DNA of 9,105 bases, from the NCBI GenBank assembly GCA_003456155.1, contig DMPC01000164.1:75857-84961 (forward strand). Direction: 5' to 3'. Below the pieces are notes generated by a model that was given only the letters and a program-made list of their open reading frames with translations, made no database searches and was not told the origin of the DNA. The DNA comes from Actinomycetota bacterium (GTDB lineage Bacteria; Actinomycetota; Actinomycetes; S36-B12). Position 1 is the stretch's first letter. Each line of letters opens with the position of its first letter. Below are positions 1 to 5,902 of this stretch, one piece after another. A program made the position numbers and the translations under genes.

Positions 1-50
1 TCGTCGCCGTCGAGCTCGACGACGGGGTTCTCCACCTTGATCTTCGCCAT
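1..50 (-). CDS. icd: NADP-dependent isocitrate dehydrogenase, N-terminal fragment
   Basis: Only the first 16 codons lie in the window (MAKIKVENPVVELDGD) and the gene runs off the left edge. This N-terminus matches the homodimeric, eukaryote-like (subfamily II) NADP-isocitrate dehydrogenases, in which a similar strand leads into a conserved GDEMTR motif. It is not the monomeric type. The enzyme converts isocitrate to 2-oxoglutarate in the TCA cycle and makes NADPH. The ATG start is supported by a GGAG Shine-Dalgarno at 60-57 with a 6-nt spacer. It lies downstream of mdh on the same strand, separated by 111 bp that carry two inverted repeats. The identification rests on few residues but is consistent with the mdh neighbourhood. 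Confidence 0.8.
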   Translation of the reverse strand, partial: MAKIKVENPVVELDGD

Positions 51-65
51 GCGGGTCTCCTTTTC

Positions 66-92
66 CGTTTGTCCCACGTCGCGGGAGAAACG
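66..92 (-). repeat. Inverted repeat copy 1, hairpin just 5' of the icd ribosome binding site
   Basis: This 27-bp imperfect palindrome is centred on base 79. In the minus-strand RNA the arms pair with one central C-C mismatch (87/71) and one G-U wobble (82/76). It ends 5 nt before the icd Shine-Dalgarno. Bases 67-95 repeat at 127-155 with only two differences (68/128 and 76/136). It may be a leader hairpin for icd, an operator, or one half of a REP-like pair; the sequence alone does not decide. Confidence 0.75.
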
Positions 93-120
93 AGCGAATG
101 GGGCCGAACCGGGGGTGATC

Positions 121-157
121 AGGCTCGCTTGTCCCGCGTCGCGGGAGAAACGAGCCT
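121..157 (-). repeat. Inverted repeat copy 2, long hairpin just after the mdh stop; possible terminator
   Basis: This 37-bp palindrome is centred on base 139 and begins 4 nt after the mdh TGA. Eighteen-base arms pair in the minus-strand RNA with one C-C mismatch (147/131) and one U-G wobble (150/128); the outer 7 bp (AGGCTCG/CGAGCCT) pair perfectly. It is longer than copy 1 by this outer stem. Its position suggests an mRNA 3' end or processing/stability element for mdh. No U-tract follows, so it is not a canonical intrinsic terminator, though GC-rich hairpins without a U-tract are often considered terminators in actinobacteria. Confidence 0.7.
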
Positions 158-161
158 GGGG

Positions 162-1118
162 TCACATGTCCTTGACGTCGGCCTGCTTGGCCTTGACTGC
201 CTCGTAGGCCTCCACGAGGAGGGCCTTCTCGTCATCGGTGAGGGGCGTCTCGACGACCCGGCGGATGCCACCGCGGCCGATCTCCGCCTCGACGCCTAGG
301 TAGGCGCCCGAGAGGCCGTACTCGCCGGAGACCCATGCGCACACAGGCATGACGGCTCCCGAGTCCTCATGCACGGCCTTAGCCATCCGGGCCGCGGCGG
401 CGGACGGTGCGTAGTAGGCGGAGCCTGTCTTCAGCAGCGCGACGACCTCGGCGCCGCCGTTGCGGGTGCGCACGACCAGCTCCTCGATCTCATCCGCCGA
501 GAGGAGGTCCGACAGCGGCTTGCCGTCGACCGTGCAGGCAGAGGCCACGGGAACCATGGTGTCACCGTGCGAGCCGAGGGTCAGGGTCGTCACAGAGGCG
601 ACAGGAACGTCAAGCTTCTCCGCCACGAAGTGCGTAAACCGGGCGGTGTCGAGCATGCCCGCCTGGCCGATGACCCGATCGTGCGGGAAGCCCGTGACGA
701 TCTGGGCGAGGGCAGTCATCTCGTCGAGCGGGTTCGCGACGTTGATGACCACGGCCTCGGGCGCGTACTTGGCGATGTTCTCCGCGACGTTGCGCATGAT
801 CTTCGCGTTCGTCTCGATGAGGTCCATGCGGCTCATGCCCGGCTTGCGGGGCAGGCCAGCCGTGATGACGACGATCTCGGAACCCGAGATGGCGTCATAG
901 CCCTCACCGTTCGGCCCCGTGGTCTGCCCGACGACCTTGGTCTCGAAGCCCTCGACCCAGCGGGACTGGTTCAGGTCGAGCGCAAGGCCCTCAGGCTTGC
1001 CCTCGATGACATCGGTCAGGACGACCGTCTCGAAGATGTCGTACTCGGCGAGCCGCAGGGCGGTCGTCGATCCGTAGAAGCCTGCTCCGATGACGGAGAC
1101 CTTGCCGCTGCGTGCCAT
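162..1118 (-). CDS. mdh: Malate dehydrogenase, lactate-dehydrogenase-like type
   Basis: A 318-residue cytosolic NAD-dependent enzyme interconverting malate and oxaloacetate in the TCA cycle. The N-terminal Rossmann fold shows GAGFYGS at 11-17 and an acidic Asp36 after the second strand, fitting NAD rather than NADP. The substrate loop reads PRKPGMSR (90-97); Arg91 at the specificity position marks malate dehydrogenase, where lactate dehydrogenases have Gln. The catalytic pair is Asp157 with Arg160 (GMLDTAR) and His184 (GSHGD). Length is normal for the LDH-like (Chloroflexus-type) MDH group and differs from the MDH class with a GAAGQIG-type nucleotide loop found in many other actinobacteria. 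The ATG start has a good Shine-Dalgarno, GGAAGGG at 1132-1126 with a 7-nt spacer. A 188-bp upstream gap with a palindromic operator suggests its own promoter. A long hairpin follows the stop and icd lies downstream. Confidence 0.95.
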   Translation of the reverse strand: MARSGKVSVIGAGFYGSTTALRLAEYDIFETVVLTDVIEGKPEGLALDLNQSRWVEGFETKVVGQTTGPNGEGYDAISGSEIVVITAGLPRKPGMSRMDLIETNAKIMRNVAENIAKYAPEAVVINVANPLDEMTALAQIVTGFPHDRVIGQAGMLDTARFTHFVAEKLDVPVASVTTLTLGSHGDTMVPVASACTVDGKPLSDLLSADEIEELVVRTRNGGAEVVALLKTGSAYYAPSAAAARMAKAVHEDSGAVMPVCAWVSGEYGLSGAYLGVEAEIGRGGIRRVVETPLTDDEKALLVEAYEAVKAKQADVKDM

Positions 1119-1306
1119 GGGGGGACCCTTCCAGGTGCGGATGCGGGAAATCTTGACGTCAAGATATCGCAGGTCCTCGACCGACGGTGACGCAGGAGAA
1201 GGCAGCCGCCGGCAGTGTGCAGCAGGTCACATCGGTCACCGGGAGCCTGCAACCTTCGCCCCCTCGCCGCCACCATCCGCCGCACGCGCCCTCGGGCGGC
1301 CGGATC
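1119..1306 (-). promoter_or_regulatory. 188-bp mdh upstream region
   Basis: This is the longest non-coding stretch in the window, between the DUF3017 gene and mdh, and the natural place for an mdh promoter. It holds the mdh Shine-Dalgarno, the palindrome at 1150-1165 and, on the minus strand at 1239-1225, two direct GTGACC copies (GTGACCGATGTGACC) spaced 9 nt start to start. I see no convincing paired -35/-10 boxes; TATCTT at 1166-1161, overlapping the palindrome, is a possible weak -10. I see no gene in it: overlapping reading frames look like shadows without recognisable protein features. Confidence 0.5.
1150..1165. promoter_or_regulatory. Perfect 16-bp palindrome, probable operator before mdh
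   Basis: ATCTTGACGTCAAGAT is a perfect inverted repeat without a spacer, 31 bp upstream of the mdh ATG. Two 8-bp half-sites on one helical face are typical of dimeric winged-helix regulators of the MarR type. From memory, the TCTTGA...TCAAGA form resembles sites of the UrtR/PecS-like MarR branch, including Streptomyces TamR, which is reported to act on TCA genes such as aconitase and malate dehydrogenase. The palindrome is directly visible; the regulator is inferred, and no regulator gene is in the window. Its closeness to the start favours repression. Confidence 0.6.
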
Positions 1307-1633
1307 TCAGCTGGGCGGCGGGACCCAGAAGGTGAAGACGGTGATCGCGATGCCCAGGAGGCCCAGGGTGATCACATCGATGCGCTTGCTCCGCACGGCG
1401 AGCATGCCCGCATCCGAGTCCGAGAGGAGCAGCCGGAGGAAGGCCGCGAGCAGGACGCTCGCCGAGAGCACCACCGAACCGCGTCGGAACGAGTCCAGGG
1501 CTATGAAGACCATGGCCAAGGCCACGCCCAGCAGGACGATCGTGATCGGCCACTGCCGCAGGAAGGCATTCGAGCGGCTCCGCCTCAGCTCGACGACGTT
1601 GTCGCCCCGCGGGTCCGGGTTGCGTCGCGCCAT
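1307..1633 (-). CDS. DUF3017 small membrane protein
   Basis: A 108-residue protein with a basic, hydrophilic N-terminus (about 1-27) and three predicted membrane segments: about 28-47, 53-70 and 86-103. The stretch between the second and third helices (SDSDAGMLAVRSKRIDV, 71-87) is typical of the actinobacterial DUF3017 family, commonly encoded between folD and malate dehydrogenase. Its function is unknown and I infer none. ATG start with an AGGA Shine-Dalgarno 8 nt upstream. It lies 38 bp after hisC and is probably cotranscribed with it. In the usual arrangement folD is its direct upstream neighbour; here lldD and hisC lie between them. Confidence 0.8.
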   Translation of the reverse strand: MARRNPDPRGDNVVELRRSRSNAFLRQWPITIVLLGVALAMVFIALDSFRRGSVVLSASVLLAAFLRLLLSDSDAGMLAVRSKRIDVITLGLLGIAITVFTFWVPPPS

Positions 1634-1671
1634 GAGTTCATCCTGTCACGAACAGCAGGGAGAGCGACCGC

Positions 1672-2748
1672 TCAGCCGGATGACCGCTGCCAGGCTCCGG
1701 CAACCTCGAGGAGGCGGTCATTGCCCTCCGGCTCCCCCACGGTGATGCGCACGCCCTCCCCCGCGAACGGCCGGATGCTGAGCCCCGCCTGCATGCAGGC
1801 CTCAGCGAAGGGGACGGCATCGTCGCCCAGCCGCAGCCAGACGAAGTTCGCCTCGGACTCTGCCGGAGCCATGCCGAGGCCATGCAGCGCCGCCTCCATG
1901 CGGGTGCGCTCCTCCGCGATGGCCCGCACCCGCTCGAGGAGTTCGCCCTCTGCAGCGAGCGAGGCGATGGCGGCCGCCTGCGCCACCGTAGAGACCCCGA
2001 AGGGCACCTGAACCTTGCGCAGGGCCTCCGCCACGGGTACATGCGCGACGCAGAATCCCACCCTCAGCGCGGCGAGGCCGTACGCCTTGGAAAAGGTGCG
2101 GAGCACCGCCACGTTCTCTCGCTCGCGGTAGAAGTCCAGCCCATCAGGGATGCGCTCCGGGTCCACGAACTCCCGATACGCCTCGTCGATCACGATGAGG
2201 ATGTCGGACGGCACCTGATCGATGAAGGCCTCGAGCGACTCCCGATCGACCGCCGTGCTCGTGGGATTGTTCGGATTGCAGACCATGATGATCCGCGTCG
2301 TGTCATTGATCGCACCCAGCATCGCCGTCAGGTCGTGGCGGTCATCGGAGTCCAGCGGCACCGCCTGCGGTGTCGCCCCCGCGATCAGGGTGACGATCGG
2401 GTAGGCCTCGAAGGAGCGCCACGCATACAGAACGCCGTCGCCCGGCCCACTGGTGATCTGCACCAACTGCTGAAGCAGGCCTACGCTCCCGGTGCCAACA
2501 GCCACGTCCTCCACCGGGACGTCGAAGTGACCCGCAATGGCCTCGACGAGAGCCGTGGAGGCGAAGTCGGGGTAGCGATGCAGATCGGCCAGGGCCCGCT
2601 CAGCCACCTCGAGCACGGACGGCAGCGGCGCATGGTGGTTCTCGTTGCTGGACAGTTTGTACGAGGTGACACCCTCGACAACGGTCGCCGGCTTGCCCGC
2701 CTTGTAGGCGGGAAGGGAGTCCAGAACAGGACGCAGTCGAGGATTCAT
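1672..2748 (-). CDS. hisC: HisC/Pat-type PLP-dependent aminotransferase
   Basis: A 358-residue fold-type I, class I/II aminotransferase. It starts with the LRPVLDSLPAYKAGKP signature typical of the actinobacterial HisC2/Pat branch. Visible PLP-site residues are NPNNPT at 158-163, IDEAY at 187-191, the Schiff-base Lys221 in FSKAYG, Arg229 in LRVG and the carboxylate-binding Arg335 near VRITVG. The reaction is transfer of an amino group between glutamate and imidazole-acetol phosphate (histidine synthesis) or aromatic 2-oxo acids (phenylalanine/tyrosine). No other his gene is nearby, so an aromatic aminotransferase role is at least as likely as histidinol-phosphate aminotransferase; the gene symbol is provisional. 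Length is normal. ATG start, but no Shine-Dalgarno precedes it, and a TACGAT box 9 nt upstream suggests a near-leaderless transcript. Confidence 0.88.
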   Translation of the reverse strand: MNPRLRPVLDSLPAYKAGKPATVVEGVTSYKLSSNENHHAPLPSVLEVAERALADLHRYPDFASTALVEAIAGHFDVPVEDVAVGTGSVGLLQQLVQITSGPGDGVLYAWRSFEAYPIVTLIAGATPQAVPLDSDDRHDLTAMLGAINDTTRIIMVCNPNNPTSTAVDRESLEAFIDQVPSDILIVIDEAYREFVDPERIPDGLDFYRERENVAVLRTFSKAYGLAALRVGFCVAHVPVAEALRKVQVPFGVSTVAQAAAIASLAAEGELLERVRAIAEERTRMEAALHGLGMAPAESEANFVWLRLGDDAVPFAEACMQAGLSIRPFAGEGVRITVGEPEGNDRLLEVAGAWQRSSG

Positions 2749-2757
2749 AGTGACGAG

Positions 2758-2763
2758 ATCGTA
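2758..2763 (-). promoter_or_regulatory. Possible -10 box for a near-leaderless hisC transcript
   Basis: TACGAT on the minus strand fits the actinobacterial TANNNT -10 consensus and ends 9 nt before the hisC ATG, so transcription would start about 2-4 nt before the codon. The absence of a Shine-Dalgarno fits this. No good -35 is visible at 17-18 nt spacing (GTGCCC region), so the call is weak. Confidence 0.35.
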
Positions 2764-2811
2764 CGCAGGGCAGGCGACGAGGGCACGAGCGGCGGGGCTG
2801 GTAGCCGGCGA

Positions 2812-4029
2812 TCAGGACGATCGGAGCCTGACCTGGGCCTCCCGGGACTCCGCGATCGTGCTAACCCCTATCAGCTGCATGGTGGTCCGGATTTCCTTGT
2901 GGAGGATCTCGATGATTCGGGCCACCCCCGACTGGCCCCCGGCCATCAGCCCATACAGATAGGCCCTGCCGACGAGGACGAAGTCAGCGCCGAACGCCAG
3001 CGACGCCACCACGTCGGCACCGCTCAGGATTCCACCATCGATGGCGACCTGAACCTTCCCACCGACGGCGTCAACCACACGAGGCAGCAGTTCGAGGGGG
3101 ACGGTGCCGAGGTCGACCTGACGACCACCGTGATTCGACAGGACGATCCCGTCCACGCCGAGGTCAGCTACCAGCCGAGCATCCTCGACGCTCTGCACCC
3201 CCTTCACGAGGATGCGCCCGCTCCAATGCTCACGGATCCACGCGAGATCGTCACCGGTGACGGACGGGTCGAGCACACGACTGAGCAGATCGCCCACCGT
3301 GCCGTCCGTCGAAGCCATGGACGCAAAGGTGAGCGGCTCGGTGGTGACAGCGTTCATCCACCATCGAGGGTGCAGGGCGATGTCAGCCAGCGCCCCCATG
3401 CTCAGCCGAGGGGGGATCGTCAGCCCCTGGCGGATCTCGCGGTAGCGGATTCCGCCCACCGGGGTGTCAACGGTAAGGATGAGCGTGTCGTAGCCGTGAC
3501 CGGCAGCCCGCGCGAGGAGATCCTCTGCCTGGCTGCGGTCTCGGGTGATGTACAGCTGGAACCAGCGCCGGGCCGAGGGCGCCGCTGACGCGACATCCTC
3601 GATGCTCGTCGTGCCTAGCGTGGACAGTGCATACGGGATACCCGCCGCACCGGCAGCGGACACGACAGCGGACTCCCCCTCGTGGTGCATCATCCGCGTG
3701 AAGCCGGTGGGGGCCAAGGCGATCGGCAGGCTACTGACGCCACCGAGGATCTGCGTCGTGGTGTCCACGCCGCTTACATCACGCAGCACCCGTGGGGTGA
3801 GTTCCACCTCTCGGAAGGCCAGGCGAGCGCGGCGCAGCGATGACTCGGACATCGCGGCACCATCGACATAGTCGAAGACAGCGCCCGGCACTCGACGTCG
3901 GGCGAGAGAGCGGACATCGACGACACCTGCGCAGCGATCCAGCCTGCGCTGGATGCTCGAGCGAAGGGGATCGGGGCGTCCGATGAGCTCCAGGATCTCA
4001 GGGATGCGGGGGACGCGGCGGGAGCTCAC
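2812..4029 (-). CDS. lldD: FMN-dependent L-lactate dehydrogenase, LldD2-like
   Basis: A 405-residue member of the FMN-dependent 2-hydroxy-acid dehydrogenase family (TIM barrel). It oxidises L-lactate to pyruvate and passes electrons to the respiratory chain; such enzymes are usually membrane-associated. Visible residues by family analogy are Tyr54 (FDY), Tyr160 (FQLY), Asp188 (LTVDTP), Lys276 (LVKG), catalytic His300 and Arg303 (SNHGGRQ), the flavin-phosphate segment DGGI (331-334) and GR (354-355). The N-terminus (SRRVPRIPEILELIGR) and the DIALHPRWW region resemble mycobacterial LldD2 rather than the E. coli enzyme. Other 2-hydroxy acids such as glycolate or mandelate cannot be excluded as substrate. 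GTG is the start; no upstream in-frame alternative is better, and no clear Shine-Dalgarno is seen. It sits 45 bp after folD and 63 bp before hisC, an insertion relative to the usual folD-DUF3017 order. Confidence 0.9.
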   Translation of the reverse strand: MSSRRVPRIPEILELIGRPDPLRSSIQRRLDRCAGVVDVRSLARRRVPGAVFDYVDGAAMSESSLRRARLAFREVELTPRVLRDVSGVDTTTQILGGVSSLPIALAPTGFTRMMHHEGESAVVSAAGAAGIPYALSTLGTTSIEDVASAAPSARRWFQLYITRDRSQAEDLLARAAGHGYDTLILTVDTPVGGIRYREIRQGLTIPPRLSMGALADIALHPRWWMNAVTTEPLTFASMASTDGTVGDLLSRVLDPSVTGDDLAWIREHWSGRILVKGVQSVEDARLVADLGVDGIVLSNHGGRQVDLGTVPLELLPRVVDAVGGKVQVAIDGGILSGADVVASLAFGADFVLVGRAYLYGLMAGGQSGVARIIEILHKEIRTTMQLIGVSTIAESREAQVRLRSS

Positions 4030-4035
4030 GCCGAC

Positions 4036-4048
4036 TGCCGTTCCGGCA
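4036..4048 (-). other. Small hairpin just upstream of the lldD GTG
   Basis: TGCCG-GAA-CGGCA on the minus strand is a perfect 5-bp stem with a 3-nt loop, ending 6 nt before the lldD start codon where a Shine-Dalgarno would lie. It could limit ribosome access or be an operator half. A stem this short arises easily by chance in GC-rich DNA. Confidence 0.3.
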
Positions 4049-4074
4049 CGATTCCACTGCCGACAACGGTGGCG

Positions 4075-4929
4075 TCAGGCATCTCGTGCCTGCTCGGCAG
4101 CCTCCACGACGTTGGTGATCAGCATCGCTCTCGTCATCGGCCCGACGCCGCCTGGCATCGGAGCCACGAAGCCCGCGACCTCGCGGACGTCAGGAGCGAC
4201 ATCTCCGACGAGCCCGGCGTCGGTTCGGGTGATCCCGACATCGAGAACGGCAGCCCCAGGCTTGATCGACTCCCCGGTGATCAGGTGCGGGACGCCCGCC
4301 GCTGCGACGACGATGTCCGCGTTGCGCAGATGGGAGGCGAGGTCGCGCGTGCCCGTGTGGCAGAGGGTGACCGTGGCGTTCTCGCTACGGCGGGTCAGCA
4401 GGAGGCCCAAGGGTCGCCCGACCGTCACTCCGCGCCCTACGACAACGACCTCCGCGCCGTCGATGGCCACCTCGTATCGGCGCAGCAGCTCGACGATCCC
4501 TCGTGGTGTGCAGGGCAGCGGAGCAGGCTCACCCAGGACGAGTCGGCCGAGGTTCATGGGGTGAAGTCCGTCGGCATCCTTGGCCGGATCCATGAGGGCC
4601 AGCACCCGATTGGCATCGAGGTGTCGGGGAAGGGGGAGTTGGACGATGTAGCCGGTCACGCCCGGATCATCGTTGAGACGCCGGATCTCGGCCTCCAGTT
4701 GCTCCTGAGTCGTCTCGACAGGCAGGTCGACGCGAATCGACTCGATCCCCACCTCGGCGCAGTCCTTGTGCTTGCCGCCCACGTAGGCGTGGGAGCCAGG
4801 ATCGTCACCGACGAGGACGGTGCCGAGGCCTGGGGTGATACCCCGCTCACGCAGGGCATCGACTCGCGCTCGGAGGTCGGCCTTCACGGCCGCTGCGGTC
4901 GCCTTGCCATCGAGCGTGATCGCGGTCAT
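4075..4929 (-). CDS. folD: Bifunctional methylenetetrahydrofolate dehydrogenase/cyclohydrolase
   Basis: A 284-residue cytosolic enzyme that oxidises 5,10-methylene-THF to methenyl-THF with NADP and hydrolyses it to 10-formyl-THF. The catalytic Tyr49 and Lys53 lie in AYVGGK (48-53). Other family signatures are QLPLP (97-101), KDADG (117-121), PCTPRG (139-144), the dinucleotide loop GRGVTVGRP (165-173) and the [10 protein letters not shown] block (257-266). The GRG at 165-167, rather than the GRS of E. coli, is common in actinobacteria. Length is typical. ATG start 20 bp after the transporter gene, with only a weak GGAAG about 10 nt upstream. Its product is the cofactor of PurN and PurH, encoded just upstream on the same strand, so shared transcription would make metabolic sense. 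Confidence 0.96.
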   Translation of the reverse strand: MTAITLDGKATAAAVKADLRARVDALRERGITPGLGTVLVGDDPGSHAYVGGKHKDCAEVGIESIRVDLPVETTQEQLEAEIRRLNDDPGVTGYIVQLPLPRHLDANRVLALMDPAKDADGLHPMNLGRLVLGEPAPLPCTPRGIVELLRRYEVAIDGAEVVVVGRGVTVGRPLGLLLTRRSENATVTLCHTGTRDLASHLRNADIVVAAAGVPHLITGESIKPGAAVLDVGITRTDAGLVGDVAPDVREVAGFVAPMPGGVGPMTRAMLITNVVEAAEQARDA

Positions 4930-4948
4930 GCCGGCGATTCTTCCATCC

Positions 4949-5845
4949 TCATGTCACCGGTCGTCTGCGCGCACCGACGAGCACCGCCACGAATGCCAGC
5001 ACGACACCGAAGACGAGTCCGGCGCTGACCTGCGCCCCCTGCGTCGGGAGGACCAGATCCAGTACCAGGGCAGAGGAGAGCTGCCCGGCGATAGCCAGGA
5101 GCGAGGTGATCAGCACACCGATTCGCGTCACTGCCCAGGCGGCAAGGGCGATGAAGATCGGGCCGATCAGCCCTCCGGTGTACAGGAGGAAGTGACCACC
5201 TGGGAACGGCGCGACCTCCCCACCCAGCAGGAGTGATCCGATGAAGATTGCCACGAGCAGTATCGTCCCCAGCGCGAAGTTGATCCAGGTCGCTGCGAGG
5301 GGCTGGCCGGACTCCACGGTCACGCGACCGTTGATGGCCTGCTGGAAGGCGATGAGCACCCCGACCCCGAAGGCGGCAAGGATCGGCAGGATCGACGTCT
5401 CGTCATCTCCACCCCACCTGCTGGCCACGGCGGCCAGGACAGCCACTACGGCGAGGCCGGCAGCCGACAGCCGGCTCGCGGACACCGGGATGCGGCCCTG
5501 AGGCCCCACGCCGAAGCGGTCCACGACCAAGGAGTTGGCCGTCTGCCCTGCCACGATCCCCACGGTGAAGGCCGCAACGCCGACCAGGGGGACGACGAAG
5601 CTCTGCTCGAGAACGAACATCGCACCGAGGAAGCCGCCGATGACCTCCCACCAGCGCAGCGATCCCGTGCGCAGGGCGCGCCATACCCGCCCCAGCCCCT
5701 GACGGACGGACGGCATGGCGATCACGACCACCGTCATGACCACGAGCCCACTGCCGAAGCTGAAGGCAGCGGCCTGCTGAGGACTCCCCCACAGGGTTGA
5801 GAGCCCACCGTTGACCCGGGACTGCGCGGAACTCAGCAGCCCCAT
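4949..5845 (-). CDS. DMT-superfamily transporter, tandem DUF606/YdcZ-like
   Basis: The coordinates use the only standard in-frame start codon, ATG at 5845 (298 residues), but homologous-looking sequence continues upstream to about 5881. Ten membrane segments are visible if that is included, in two halves of five. The halves are duplicated: [17 protein letters not shown] near the start resembles [17 protein letters not shown] in the second half, each followed by a helix with FSFGSGLVV or [11 protein letters not shown]. This is the usual build of the two-domain DUF606 (EamA-like) family of the inner membrane. The substrate is unknown. The ATG at 5845 falls inside the first membrane helix, so the annotated start is probably wrong. 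It lies between purH and folD and is likely in their transcript; the context does not reveal a cargo. Confidence 0.8.
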   Translation of the reverse strand: MGLLSSAQSRVNGGLSTLWGSPQQAAAFSFGSGLVVMTVVVIAMPSVRQGLGRVWRALRTGSLRWWEVIGGFLGAMFVLEQSFVVPLVGVAAFTVGIVAGQTANSLVVDRFGVGPQGRIPVSASRLSAAGLAVVAVLAAVASRWGGDDETSILPILAAFGVGVLIAFQQAINGRVTVESGQPLAATWINFALGTILLVAIFIGSLLLGGEVAPFPGGHFLLYTGGLIGPIFIALAAWAVTRIGVLITSLLAIAGQLSSALVLDLVLPTQGAQVSAGLVFGVVLAFVAVLVGARRRPVT

Positions 5846-5902
5846 GCAGAAGGCGGCGGCGAACGGCGCCGCGCGCCCCCATGTCGCCTCAGTGGAAGAA
5901 AT
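5846..5902 (-). other. Unresolved N-terminus of the DMT transporter with a G5 run
   Basis: In the transporter frame this stretch reads [17 protein letters not shown], completing the first membrane helix, but contains no ATG, GTG or TTG. Two explanations fit. First, an ATG at 5882-5880, preceded by GAGG and starting just after the purH stop, is out of frame across GGGGG at 5880-5876 (minus-strand G after ATG, plus-strand 5875-5879 region); a sixth G would give MGGRAAPFAAAF in frame. Second, a rare ATT start at 5902-5900 would overlap purH by 14 bp. I favour the first. Confidence 0.55.

Noticed and set aside
67..155. Two 29-nt repeats separated by a 31-nt spacer, like a minimal CRISPR array
   Set aside because: There are only two copies, each strongly palindromic over its whole length, sitting in a short gap between two TCA genes, with no cas genes or leader visible. 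Paired hairpins explain it better.
170..178. CTTGACGTC near the mdh 3' end, a partial match to the operator half-sites
   Set aside because: It encodes the final KDVKDM residues of MDH, lacks the second half-site and is explained by coding.
1016..1285. Minus-strand 89-codon frame filling the gap upstream of mdh
   Set aside because: It overlaps the start of mdh in another frame, crosses the mdh Shine-Dalgarno and operator, and its Arg-rich translation has no features.
1882..3588. Long plus-strand open frame of 568 codons opposite hisC and lldD
   Set aside because: It is antisense to two genes with complete catalytic motifs, and its translation is a His/Arg/Asp-rich mix without domain character. 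Long antisense frames are expected in GC-rich DNA.
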